From a candidate division KSB1 bacterium (GTDB lineage: Bacteria > Zhuqueibacterota > JdFR-76 > DREG01), in contig JADFJB010000001.1 in assembly GCA_022566355.1 (NCBI GenBank), positions 64,234 through 125,242 on the forward strand: 61,009 bases of DNA, given 5' to 3'. A program made the translations under genes and the position numbers. The notes beneath the pieces were generated by a model. It was given only the letters and a program-made list of their open reading frames with translations. It ran no database searches and was not told the DNA's origin. This document shows positions 36,054 through 44,500 of the stretch, piece by piece (the stretch's first letter is position 1; each line of letters starts with the position of its first letter).

Positions 36054-36082
36054 TTGACAATTGAATTGAGAACTATTATTAA
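36054..36082 (+). promoter_or_regulatory. Possible sigma-70-type promoter for the carbamoyltransferase cassette
   Basis: TTGACA at 36054-36059 and TATTAA at 36077-36082 are separated by 17 bases. Transcription would begin only a dozen bases before the start codon, leaving just room for the GAGGT ribosome site at 36091. The DNA is AT-rich, so a chance match is quite possible, but the cassette does need its own promoter after the 190-base gap. Confidence 0.35.
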
Positions 36083-36101
36083 TTAAAAAAGAGGTAGTTT
36101 G

Positions 36102-37922
36102 GTGGACATACTTGGTATATCCGCATTTTACCATGATAGCGCCGCTTGCCTGGTGCGCGATGGAGAAGTTATCGCAGCTGCTCAGGAGGAGCGTTTTACA
36201 CGTAAAAAACACGACTTTAATTTTCCTGAAAATGCAATTAAATATTGTCTTGAGGAAGGCGGAATCAGTGGTGAAAATCTGGACTATATCACTTTTTATG
36301 ATAAGCCATTTATTAAATTTGAGCGATTATTACAAACCTACCTAACATATGCTCCATTTGGATTAAAATCTTTCATCATGGCAATGCCCCTATGGTTGAA
36401 GAAAAAATTATGGATAAAAGATTATATTGCCAGTGAATTAAATTTCAAAGGGAAGATATTGTTTCCTGAGCATCATGAATCTCATGCTGCCTCGGCATTT
36501 TATCCATCGCCTTTTGATGAAGCTGCCATATTGACTATAGATGGAGTAGGAGAATGGACAACTTCGAGTTACGGAGTTGGAAAAAATAATGAAATCGACT
36601 TATGGGCTGACCTTCATTTTCCACATTCTTTGGGTTTGTTATATTCAGCTTTTACCTACTTTACAGGTTTTAAGGTGAATTCCGGTGAATATAAATTAAT
36701 GGGCTTAGCACCTTATGGTGAACCTAAATACGTAGACCAGATATTAGATAACCTGATAGATTTGAAAGAAGATGGTTCTTTCAAAATGAATATGAAGTAT
36801 TTCAATTATTGCGCCGGACTTACGATGACCAATAATCGTTTCGCTAATCTTTTTGGTGGTCCCGCTCGCAAGCCGGAATCAAAAATTACCCAGCGAGAAA
36901 TGGATATTGCCATGTCAATCCAAAAAGTTACGGAAGATATTATGATCCGCATGGCCAGGCATCTGTATAAAGAAACCGGTATGAAAAACCTGGTATTGGC
37001 TGGTGGTGTGGCGTTAAATTGTGTGGCGAATGGTAAAATACTTCGTGAAGGTCCTTTTGAAAACATTTGGATTCAACCAGCTGCGGGAGATGCGGGTGGC
37101 GCTCTTGGAGCTGCACTTTTCACCTGGCACCAATATTTAGGGAAAGAAAGAAAATTATCCAATGGCAGAGATTTACAAAAAGGTTCGTATTATGGACCTG
37201 AGTACTCCAATGAAGAAATTGAAAAATATCTGAAAAAAGAAAACATACCATTTGAAAAGCTTTCAGATATGGAACTGACGGAAACTGTTGCAGATCTGCT
37301 TGCGAATGAAAATGTAGTCGGTTGGTTCCAGGGAAGAATGGAATTCGGACCTCGTGCGCTCGGAGGCAGGAGTATCATTGGTGATGCACGCTCTCCTAAA
37401 ATGCAATCTATTATGAATTTAAAGATTAAATTTCGAGAAAGCTTTAGACCCTTTGCACCTTCCATATTATCAGAGAATGTCTCTGATTATTTTGAAATGG
37501 ATACCGAAAGTCCATACATGCTATTAGTCGCACCTGTTAAAGAAGAACTGTGTTTTGATAATTCACAGGATGGCCATAAAAATTATGACGGTTTGGATAA
37601 GTTGAAAGTAGTTCGTTCAGAGATTCCTGCTGTTACTCATGTGGATTATTCAGCTCGAGTACAAACCGTAAATGAAATGGATAACCCGATCTATTACAAA
37701 ATGATTAAAGCTTTTTATAAAAAAACCAATTGTCCGGTAATTATAAACACTTCCTTCAATGTACGCGGTGAACCGATAGTATGTAACCCGGAACATGCAT
37801 TCCTTTGTTTTATGCGCACGAATATGGATTATTTGGTTTTAAACAATTTTTTACTTAATAAGAAGAAGCAAAAAGAATTGACGCATGATATCGATTGGCA
37901 AAAAGAATACGAACTAGATTGA
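36102..37922 (+). CDS. Carbamoyltransferase (NodU/CmcH family)
   Basis: The protein of about 606 residues has the two-domain layout: an N-terminal ASKHA-like domain with LGISAFYHDSAACLV, QEERFTR and the metal motif HHESHAASAF (about 125), then SGEYKLMGLAPYG, AGGVALNCVANG, and a C-terminal half with FGPRALGGRSI, RESFRPFAPS and INTSFNVRGEPI. It transfers a carbamoyl group from carbamoyl phosphate to a sugar or other hydroxyl. The GTG at 36102 is preferred over TTG at 36099 because of the spacing to GAGGT. It leads the conserved three-gene cassette with the SxtJ and DUF5989 genes. Confidence 0.93.
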   Translation: MDILGISAFYHDSAACLVRDGEVIAAAQEERFTRKKHDFNFPENAIKYCLEEGGISGENLDYITFYDKPFIKFERLLQTYLTYAPFGLKSFIMAMPLWLKKKLWIKDYIASELNFKGKILFPEHHESHAASAFYPSPFDEAAILTIDGVGEWTTSSYGVGKNNEIDLWADLHFPHSLGLLYSAFTYFTGFKVNSGEYKLMGLAPYGEPKYVDQILDNLIDLKEDGSFKMNMKYFNYCAGLTMTNNRFANLFGGPARKPESKITQREMDIAMSIQKVTEDIMIRMARHLYKETGMKNLVLAGGVALNCVANGKILREGPFENIWIQPAAGDAGGALGAALFTWHQYLGKERKLSNGRDLQKGSYYGPEYSNEEIEKYLKKENIPFEKLSDMELTETVADLLANENVVGWFQGRMEFGPRALGGRSIIGDARSPKMQSIMNLKIKFRESFRPFAPSILSENVSDYFEMDTESPYMLLVAPVKEELCFDNSQDGHKNYDGLDKLKVVRSEIPAVTHVDYSARVQTVNEMDNPIYYKMIKAFYKKTNCPVIINTSFNVRGEPIVCNPEHAFLCFMRTNMDYLVLNNFLLNKKKQKELTHDIDWQKEYELD

Positions 37923-37931
37923 ATAAAAACA

Positions 37932-38354
37932 ATGTTAAAAGAAGAAATAAAAGTAGTTCGAAGTATTTCAGATAAAAAAGAGTTAAAGAAATTCGGTTAT
38001 GTAATTGGTGTTTTCCTTGGACTCTTGGCTTTACTCTTATTCTGGAAAGACAAACCTTCAGCAATTTATTTTGCATATATTAGTGGGTCTATACTCTTTT
38101 TGGGTATAGTTTATCCAATAGCCTTAAAGCCGCTTTATATTTCTTGGATGAGTTTTGCAGTTGTCCTTGGATTTTTCATGACTCGACTCATTTTGAGTTT
38201 ACTCTTCATCCTTGTTTTTACGCCTGCAGGAATTGCCATTCGGCTTTTAGGTAAAGATCCGCTAGATCAAAAAATTGAAAAACAAAAATCCAGTTATTGG
38301 ATAAAACGGGATCGCAAACCTTATGATCCTGATTCAACCGAAAAGCAATATTAA
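37932..38354 (+). CDS. SxtJ family membrane protein
   Basis: The 140-residue protein has three or four hydrophobic helices between residues 22 and 105 and a basic tail ending RKPYDPDSTEKQY, the look of SxtJ proteins that sit next to carbamoyltransferases. It starts 9 bases after the carbamoyltransferase stop. Its function in the family is not established; a membrane anchor or partner for the carbamoyltransferase is the obvious guess. Confidence 0.85.
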   Translation: MLKEEIKVVRSISDKKELKKFGYVIGVFLGLLALLLFWKDKPSAIYFAYISGSILFLGIVYPIALKPLYISWMSFAVVLGFFMTRLILSLLFILVFTPAGIAIRLLGKDPLDQKIEKQKSSYWIKRDRKPYDPDSTEKQY

Positions 38355-38379
38355 TTATTAATTTTCAGGGATAAAAAAA

Positions 38380-38538
38380 ATGGCAAAAGCAGAAATTATA
38401 CGCGAATTCTGGCAATTTCTTCGAGTTCGAAAAAAATATTGGCTTGCTCCTATTTTATTTTTCTTACTTTTGTTAGCTTCATTAATTGTTTTAACTGAAG
38501 GAAGTGCTTTAGCGCCATTCATCTATACCCTATTTTAG
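38380..38538 (+). CDS. DUF5989 family small membrane protein
   Basis: A 52-residue frame begins MAKAEIIREFWQFLRVRKKYW and continues with one hydrophobic helix and the end ALAPFIYTLF, the characteristic DUF5989 pattern. It follows the SxtJ gene after 25 bases and completes the carbamoyltransferase-SxtJ-DUF5989 trio. It is easily missed because of its size. The molecular role is unknown. Confidence 0.88.
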   Translation: MAKAEIIREFWQFLRVRKKYWLAPILFFLLLLASLIVLTEGSALAPFIYTLF

Positions 38539-38646
38539 ATGAAAACGTTTATTAGCTAAAATCCTGAATTTATCATTGGTCCTGATTTTTATTATCCTTT
38601 GGCTAGGTTTTATTTCCAAGTCCTCCAAAAGCCTTGACTTTTCTTA

Positions 38647-38666
38647 AAAGCCTCGCTTAAGGCTTT
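38647..38666 (+). terminator. Possible transcription terminator hairpin
   Basis: A 7-base stem (AAAGCCT with AGGCTTT) and a 6-base loop lie about 110 bases after the DUF5989 gene. A third, partial copy of the arm sits about 20 bases upstream. No T run follows, so it would be an imperfect intrinsic terminator. Its location between two transcription units supports the idea. Confidence 0.35.
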
Positions 38667-38766
38667 GAAATCCGTATATTTTTCCCAAATTATATAGTAC
38701 CTGAACCAATACTCGACATATGCCTCCCAGGTAACCAAATGATTCGAACTATTAACTGATAGAGTG

Positions 38767-39135
38767 ATGAATATGAATCTTCTTCTTGTGGATTATGATT
38801 TGAATAGCTTGAAAGTGATGCGTAGTGTTTTCGAATTATGGGGTTATTTTGTTACTGTGTGTACAAATGAATACCAAGTTAAGAAGGCTATGAATGAAAA
38901 ATTATTTGATGCCATAGTGACAGAGCTTAATATGCCGGGTTCAATATCCGGCGAAGTCATTTCGTATATGAGAGAAAAACAAAAAAATATACCGATCATT
39001 GTCTTAACAGAAAATCATTCCATAAGATCGGCAATTCGTGCAATGAAAAATGGGGCAAATGAAATTCTTCAGAAACCAATAAAACCGGATCAGATACGAA
39101 AAATACTGACTTTGGAATTATCTCCCCAACGTTAA
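38767..39135 (+). CDS. Stand-alone receiver domain with Glu in place of the phospho-acceptor Asp
   Basis: About 122 residues form one receiver domain: LLLVDYD for the acidic pocket (the second acid is Tyr), VTELNMPG where D is expected but Glu53 is found, VLTEN with the conserved Thr, and LQKPI with the Lys. A Glu at this site often mimics the phosphorylated state, so the domain may be permanently in one conformation. No output domain is attached. The protein at 44501 has the same D-to-E change. GTG at 38764 and ATG at 38773 are alternative starts. Confidence 0.82.
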   Translation: MNMNLLLVDYDLNSLKVMRSVFELWGYFVTVCTNEYQVKKAMNEKLFDAIVTELNMPGSISGEVISYMREKQKNIPIIVLTENHSIRSAIRAMKNGANEILQKPIKPDQIRKILTLELSPQR

Positions 39136-39242
39136 TTATCAATAAGTTGCTTTCAATTAATAAACTGTAAAAATCTTAGCTTTTTATTCGGTTAGCAAAA
39201 AAAGTTAGGTTTATTTTAATTCTAAATATAGAGTGTAATATA

Positions 39243-40475
39243 ATGCTTAACTCAAACAATCAAAATCGCATTGTTTTTTTATTCGATCAATCCAGTAAAG
39301 ATATAGATTCGAATTTAGCGTTGGAAATTAAAGAATTAAGTAGCAGAAAAATTCCGTTATCCATATTTTGTATAAACCGTAACGATAATATATTTAATGA
39401 AAATCATCTTCAGGAATTGAATGGTTCCGTGTTTTGCCCGAACTGGAAAACCACTTTTTCTTCTATCTGGTCATTTATTTTTCTATTGATTACGAAATTA
39501 CATGTTATTATTACCTGTTTCTTTGTTTTGGCAAAGGACAATTATAAAAATCTACCATTTATGATTAAATTTTTATCTAAGTTTCTGAGAATTGCTTGGA
39601 TAGCGAGAAAAATATGTAAATATCCTAAAGTTGTAATTCATGTACAAGGTTCTTATTTTGCCATTCAAACTGCCTGGTTAATTTCCCGTTTAACAAAAAA
39701 GCCATATTTGATTACTTTGGAATCCGAAATTTTGGTTAAGAAAAACGGCAAAATTATGTGTGCAATATCTGAAGCTAAAGGTCTCCTAACAAGAACGAAA
39801 TCCAGTAAACAACTTCTTATGAATTCTTATGGTAAATTAGAAATTCCAATATGGCCACATTATCAGAGTATTATTTTAAATGGTAATACACCGGAAGAAG
39901 CCAAAAAAGACGATCAATTTAGGATAATTGTGTTTTGTTCAAATGAGCCAATTGAAGGATTTAATGCATTGTTGGATGCTTTTAATGTACTTGCAGAACG
40001 AAATATTATTTTTCAATGTGAGTTCATAGGAGATGGTTTAACCTTTGATCGTTTTAAATACCTTGTATACGATAAGAGCCTGGAACATATGGTGACTTTT
40101 CATGACGAATTGTCAGAAAAAGAGATGCTAGAATGGATGAATATTTCCAGTGTTTTGGTTATTCCCAGTAGTCTTGTAAAAGATCCCCATAACGGCTGCA
40201 TACCAAGTTGGGTGTTGCAAGCAATGGCTTTGGAATTGCCGATAATTGCATTTAATGAGGGTATTATTAAAGAAATCATCAAAGATTTTGTGTCTGGGAT
40301 TTTAGTGGAGCCGGGTGATTCACTTTCACTTGTTTCGGCAATTCAAACTTTATACTACCATCCGGAAATTAGAAAACAGTTTGGAATTAGGGCAAAACAA
40401 TTAATTTATTCCAGGTACAATTTAACAACTAACATTAATATTTTGGAAGAAATTTATAGAACCGTGGGAGAATAA
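39243..40475 (+). CDS. Glycosyltransferase family 4-like protein with degenerate EX7E motif
   Basis: The 410-residue protein has a GT-B outline. The N-terminal domain carries a hydrophobic patch near 70-100. IIVFCSNEPIEGFNALLDAF opens the second domain, followed by FIGDG, and the region CIPSWVLQAMALELPIIAF aligns with the donor site. The second Glu of the EX7E motif is replaced by Gln and the first by Gly, so catalysis may be altered or absent. It stands alone between two long gaps, outside the main sugar operon. Confidence 0.72.
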   Translation: MLNSNNQNRIVFLFDQSSKDIDSNLALEIKELSSRKIPLSIFCINRNDNIFNENHLQELNGSVFCPNWKTTFSSIWSFIFLLITKLHVIITCFFVLAKDNYKNLPFMIKFLSKFLRIAWIARKICKYPKVVIHVQGSYFAIQTAWLISRLTKKPYLITLESEILVKKNGKIMCAISEAKGLLTRTKSSKQLLMNSYGKLEIPIWPHYQSIILNGNTPEEAKKDDQFRIIVFCSNEPIEGFNALLDAFNVLAERNIIFQCEFIGDGLTFDRFKYLVYDKSLEHMVTFHDELSEKEMLEWMNISSVLVIPSSLVKDPHNGCIPSWVLQAMALELPIIAFNEGIIKEIIKDFVSGILVEPGDSLSLVSAIQTLYYHPEIRKQFGIRAKQLIYSRYNLTTNINILEEIYRTVGE

Positions 40476-40849
40476 ACCTAAATATATCCTTTGGGTAACC
40501 TGCCCTTTAGCGCAACAAATCCTTCTATAAAATACTTTTCTGAGTTAGTACAATATTCTTTATTTCGCCATTCCACTGTTGATTTTTAATTCTTCCCAGG
40601 AATTCGTTTTTAGCTAATATTTTGAACCATTCTTACTAAGAGATTGTAAACTATTCAAAGCAAGAGCATAAGGATATCCTGGTTTACGCAAGAATTACAG
40701 AGAAGATCTAGTGAAACCTGTAAGAAAACAGATAATAAACAAAGTAAAGATAAAAAAAGAAAAGTGATTGAATACATAGACATAAATATATATTCTATAG
40801 GATAAATCAAATTTATTTGAGTTCGTAGTATTACCATGGGAAAGCCGAG
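40476..40849. other. Gap before the sigma factor gene, with a possible promoter
   Basis: No gene is seen in these 374 bases. TTGAAT at 40768-40773 and TATTCT at 40791-40796, 17 bases apart, form a weak sigma-70-like promoter about 50 bases before the sigma factor start. The rest is AT-rich without repeats or strong hairpins. If the sigma factor is autoregulated, its own recognition site should lie here too. Confidence 0.35.
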
Positions 40850-41440
40850 TTGGAAACAAAAACATCTAAGATTGGCACAATATTGACCGATGAACAAATA
40901 ATGGTCACTATACAAAATGGAGATCAATCATCATACGACACATTGGTTACAAGATATCAGGAGGATGCATTACGCCTGGCTTATCATTATTTACACAATT
41001 GGGAGGATGCACGAGATATAACACAAGATGCTTTTGTAAAAGTCTATTTAAAAGCGGGATCATTTGACTCGATGCAGAAATTCAAACCGTGGTTTTTTCG
41101 AATATTAGTGAACCAGTGTATAAATGTTTTGAATAGAAAGAAAAAGATTAAATTTTTTTCATTATTTCAACAGATTGGCCAAGATAATAATGGATTTTTA
41201 GTAGATCAATTGACAGGTGAAGAAGCATCATCTACAGATTTCCAAACGCGACAAATGGTTTGGAATGCGTTGGCCAAATTAACTAATTCACATCGTGACG
41301 TCCTTATTTTGCACGAAATGCAAGGTTTTAAAGAACATGAAATTAGCGAAATAATGAGATGCTCGGTTGGGACAGTGAAATCACGACTCTATTATGCAAA
41401 AGAAAAAATGCGCAAATATCTTTCGAAGGAGATTAAATAA
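40850..41440 (+). CDS. ECF-type RNA polymerase sigma factor
   Basis: The 196-residue protein has region 2 (YDTLVTRYQEDALRLAYHYL, DARDITQDAFVKVYL, FKPWFFRILVNQCIN, about 31-95) and region 4 (ALAKLTNSHRDVLILHEMQGFKEHEISEIM with GTVKSRLYYAKEKMRKYL). These bind the -10 and -35 elements. The gene is followed after 15 bases by its likely anti-sigma factor and an RseB-like gene, the sigma-E cassette. The start is TTG at 40850 unless translation begins at ATG 40901. Confidence 0.92.
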   Translation: METKTSKIGTILTDEQIMVTIQNGDQSSYDTLVTRYQEDALRLAYHYLHNWEDARDITQDAFVKVYLKAGSFDSMQKFKPWFFRILVNQCINVLNRKKKIKFFSLFQQIGQDNNGFLVDQLTGEEASSTDFQTRQMVWNALAKLTNSHRDVLILHEMQGFKEHEISEIMRCSVGTVKSRLYYAKEKMRKYLSKEIK

Positions 41441-41455
41441 CCTGGAGTAATTATT

Positions 41456-41983
41456 ATGCTGTGTAAAAATGTTCAAAATAAATTAAGTAAAACAGTTAAT
41501 TTGAACGAATTTTCGAAGATTCTTTCAGAAGAGCAGATCTACCATCTTAATCATTGTGACGTTTGCCAGGAAAAGTTAAATCAATACTTTAAAGCAGATG
41601 ACTTGCTTAAGTCCATGCAAAATCTAACGCTTCCAAAGAAAGTAACAGCAAATTATCTTGCCGGTATATACCAGAAACTGGAACCACAGCTTAAGCAACC
41701 AGCCATGACTTTAAAACCGGAACCAGAAACCCAAGTTAGTCGATCTTTTTTTCAATCATTTGCGAGTCGGGTAGTTTTTGCAGGTTTGACTGTTGCTACA
41801 ATTTCTTTTGCAATATGGCAAATTGGTTTTCGAAACGATCAACCGGTCGAAATTTTAACTTCAGATTCAATCGAATACTATATGGAGTCATTTAACGAAG
41901 TTTCTGCTGCCAACCCAGTATATGTCGTCAAAGAAGTAGAATATGATTGGGCATATTATGAGAGCACAAATTCAAATGAATAG
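41456..41983 (+). CDS. Membrane anti-sigma factor with zinc-binding HxxxCxxC
   Basis: The 175-residue protein has HLNHCDVC (His30, Cys34, Cys37), the zinc motif of ZAS-type anti-sigma factors, in its cytoplasmic N-terminal part. One membrane helix is at about 100-120, and a short acidic periplasmic part ends the protein. It should hold the upstream sigma factor inactive until an envelope signal arrives. Its 3' end overlaps the next gene by 8 bases. Confidence 0.85.
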   Translation: MLCKNVQNKLSKTVNLNEFSKILSEEQIYHLNHCDVCQEKLNQYFKADDLLKSMQNLTLPKKVTANYLAGIYQKLEPQLKQPAMTLKPEPETQVSRSFFQSFASRVVFAGLTVATISFAIWQIGFRNDQPVEILTSDSIEYYMESFNEVSAANPVYVVKEVEYDWAYYESTNSNE

Positions 41984-43022
41984 GAAGTATCTTCAAATAC
42001 TCCTAGCGCTAGTATTTTTAATTCTCCTCGTTGGTCAATTTTCCACTCAGGGATTTACTCAAACTTTGAGTAAGAGTGAAGTGGTAGAAATATTGGGGAA
42101 AATGAAACAATCAAGGTCTGAGATTGTTTATAATGGTCTTCTAGAGATTGAATATAAGAGAGAAAAACCACGAATAATGCTTTTTACTGTCTGGGCACTG
42201 CCACCCTCTATTTATTATCTTGAACCCAAATTATCAGGTGCAAAAAAAAGAAGCAAAGATACACAAAGAAAATTTTCAGAGAAAAAGAGAATGCGTAGAC
42301 ATGCATTCCAAAGGAATAATCGTGAATTTGATTTATTCCCAAAGCGTAAATACTTGAATTTATTTTCAAAGAATTATTTAGTTGAAAAATATTCCGGAGA
42401 ATCCATTGCGGGGAAAAAGACCGTCCGGTTGAATGTAAAGCCGGTTCATTTACCGCGATTTGGAATTCGATTGTGGTTTGATGAATCCAATTATTTTATT
42501 TTGAAACGCGAAATTGTTTATTATTCCGATCAAAATGAATTATTAACTATGCGACATGAGTTTAAGAAAATAGAGTATGGTGTTACCTTACCGGATAGTA
42601 TAATTGCAAAAGTTGGCGCAAAAAACGAATACCATAGAAGGACAGGGAAAAGACCGGGTAGTCGATACAAGACTGTATCCGAGTTGATTAACAAAACAGA
42701 AGTTACTCCATTTTTACCTGAATACCTGCCGGATGGATTCGAGCTAATTTCCATTGTTTTTAAACAAGAAACCGGTAGAAATATTATTCATTTTCACTAC
42801 ACAGATGGCCTATTAAATCTTTCCATTTTTGAGATTAAAGGCCCCCCCCCCAAGTCTTTTGAAAGGCTGTTAAACCAGCCCAAAAATCGGAAGGGACAGA
42901 ATTATAGCTTTCAACAGATGATAATTAAGAAGGTTAATCGTCATTCTTTCTTGCTGATTGGGAATTTTTCTCGCATTGAAATCCAACAAATAGCAGATTC
43001 TTTAGAAAGAATTGATCCTTAA
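41976..43022 (+). CDS. RseB/MucB-like periplasmic sigma-regulatory protein
   Basis: About 348 residues. A signal peptide (about 1-27, LLALVFLILLVGQFS) is followed by a LolA/RseB-like beta domain with very basic stretches (KKRSKDTQRKFSEKKRMRR). A second domain begins near EVTPFLPEYLPDGFEL, the MucB/RseB C-terminal pattern. RseB proteins bind the periplasmic part of the anti-sigma factor and protect it from proteolysis, sensing lipoprotein or LPS. The ATG at 41976 gives a proper signal peptide and overlaps the anti-sigma gene. A 10-C run at 42842 lies in the coding region. Confidence 0.78.
   Translation: MNRKYLQILLALVFLILLVGQFSTQGFTQTLSKSEVVEILGKMKQSRSEIVYNGLLEIEYKREKPRIMLFTVWALPPSIYYLEPKLSGAKKRSKDTQRKFSEKKRMRRHAFQRNNREFDLFPKRKYLNLFSKNYLVEKYSGESIAGKKTVRLNVKPVHLPRFGIRLWFDESNYFILKREIVYYSDQNELLTMRHEFKKIEYGVTLPDSIIAKVGAKNEYHRRTGKRPGSRYKTVSELINKTEVTPFLPEYLPDGFELISIVFKQETGRNIIHFHYTDGLLNLSIFEIKGPPPKSFERLLNQPKNRKGQNYSFQQMIIKKVNRHSFLLIGNFSRIEIQQIADSLERIDP
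42842..42851 (+). repeat. Run of ten C within the RseB-like gene
   Basis: Ten consecutive C bases encode part of GPPPK. In such AT-rich DNA a C run of this length is striking. Gain or loss of a C would shift the frame and remove the last 57 or so residues, including most of the second domain. Runs like this act as phase-variation switches in other bacteria; whether this one varies is unknown. Confidence 0.8.
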
Positions 43023-43141
43023 TTATAATTTCAGGTTTTTCTTACTAAGCTTTATTCTACACTATTTCCTGATTTAACTTGACTTTTTCCATCCGATTTA
43101 GCTACTTCTTCATGTAACTATTCATTTATTTTTGTAGTACT

Positions 43142-44482
43142 ATGCAAAAAGATCAGCAATTTTGTTATAAACATCCTGAAACACTGACATTTAGAAAATG
43201 TTATTCATGCTATAGATCCATTTGCACAGAATGCCAGATAACGAAGTCACATCATATTTTCTGTAGTTTAAATTGCTGGCAAAATTTTCTATTTACTAAA
43301 GCTACCTCGCCAATCATTCAATCTTTTCAGCGTATAAAAATATTACATAGTCCGTGGATTGGTGTCGCAATTCTCACAATTTTAGTAGGTTGGCTTATTT
43401 TGATTAACCGGCAACTAAGTGATGAAATCAAATCTATAAAATTGACATTGGGAAATTCAAATTCAATAGTCGATGGATTTTTAGATCAGTACCATAAATT
43501 GAAAATTACTGAACCGGTTGAAACCAAAGGAATGATATATTATAAGACAATAAATATTATAGGAGAGGCTGAGGAAAATTCGGTTGTTATGCTTCTTTCA
43601 GGAGATGAATTAATCCAAGTTGTTAAACCGGAAGACGGGAAATTTTTTTTCGAACAAGTAAAATTGACCCGGAGGCACAAAGTTTTTTCGATACAAATGA
43701 TGTCTATGGACGGGCAACGTGTAGCTTTAGAAACAATGGATTTTCGTTATAATACACCATCACTAAAATATCTAACGCAGACATTGAGTAGAGGAAATAA
43801 ACAGAGTCCCCAAATTGCGTTAACATTTGATGGGGGATCGCTTAACAATATGAGTGAAGAAATCCTGAATGCATTAAAAGAATATAATGTAAAGACTACA
43901 TTTTTTCTAACTGGAGAATTTATTAATGATTATCCGGAAACCGTTTTAAGAATAACATCAGAGGGTCATGAAGTCGGCAACCATACAATGAGTCATCCAC
44001 ACCTCACAACTTATGGAGAAAATAAAAAACATATCACAAGACCTGAAATTACTAAAGAATCCTTTCAAGAAGAGTTAATAAAAACAGAAGTTGCTTTTAG
44101 CAGTCTTACGGGGATGGATCTTGTACCTTTTTGGCGAGCGCCTTTTGGAGAGCAGAACCGGGAAATCAGGGAGTGGGCTGCAGAGCTTGGCTACAAACAC
44201 GTAAGTTGGACACAAGGTGATGGTATTGGCAATAGTATGGATACCAAGGATTGGATTGCCGATACATCCAATCCAAATTATAATTCAGCAGACCAAATCC
44301 GTTCGAAGATTTTAAACTTTGCCGATACACAAAAGCACGGCGCTAATGGTTCCATTATTTTAATGCATATGGGAAGTGAACGAAAAGATGATTATCCTCA
44401 AAAAAAGTTAACGGATATTATTACCGGATTAAAAGATCGTGGTTATCAACTGATAACAGTATCTAAATTAACGTCTATTTAA
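43142..44482 (+). CDS. Zinc-finger and membrane-anchored NodB polysaccharide deacetylase
   Basis: The 446 residues start with a B-box-like zinc domain (CYKHPE, CYSC, CTEC, HHIFC, CSLNC, residues about 8-45). A membrane helix (about 75-95) follows, then a beta-sandwich-like region (about 125-215), and a NodB domain. NodB motifs are TFDGG (about 228), GHEVGNHTMSHPH with the metal His pair, FWRAPFGE and ILMHMG. In the first motif the metal-binding second Asp of TFDDG is Gly. A cytoplasmic zinc finger on an envelope deacetylase suggests a role in complex assembly; that is inference. Confidence 0.82.
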   Translation: MQKDQQFCYKHPETLTFRKCYSCYRSICTECQITKSHHIFCSLNCWQNFLFTKATSPIIQSFQRIKILHSPWIGVAILTILVGWLILINRQLSDEIKSIKLTLGNSNSIVDGFLDQYHKLKITEPVETKGMIYYKTINIIGEAEENSVVMLLSGDELIQVVKPEDGKFFFEQVKLTRRHKVFSIQMMSMDGQRVALETMDFRYNTPSLKYLTQTLSRGNKQSPQIALTFDGGSLNNMSEEILNALKEYNVKTTFFLTGEFINDYPETVLRITSEGHEVGNHTMSHPHLTTYGENKKHITRPEITKESFQEELIKTEVAFSSLTGMDLVPFWRAPFGEQNREIREWAAELGYKHVSWTQGDGIGNSMDTKDWIADTSNPNYNSADQIRSKILNFADTQKHGANGSIILMHMGSERKDDYPQKKLTDIITGLKDRGYQLITVSKLTSI

Positions 44483-44500
44483 TGACAAAGTGATTTTGAT

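Noticed and set aside
38540-38763. A further small gene after the DUF5989 gene
   Set aside because: No frame with a plausible start, ribosome site or protein pattern is present; only the hairpin is notable.
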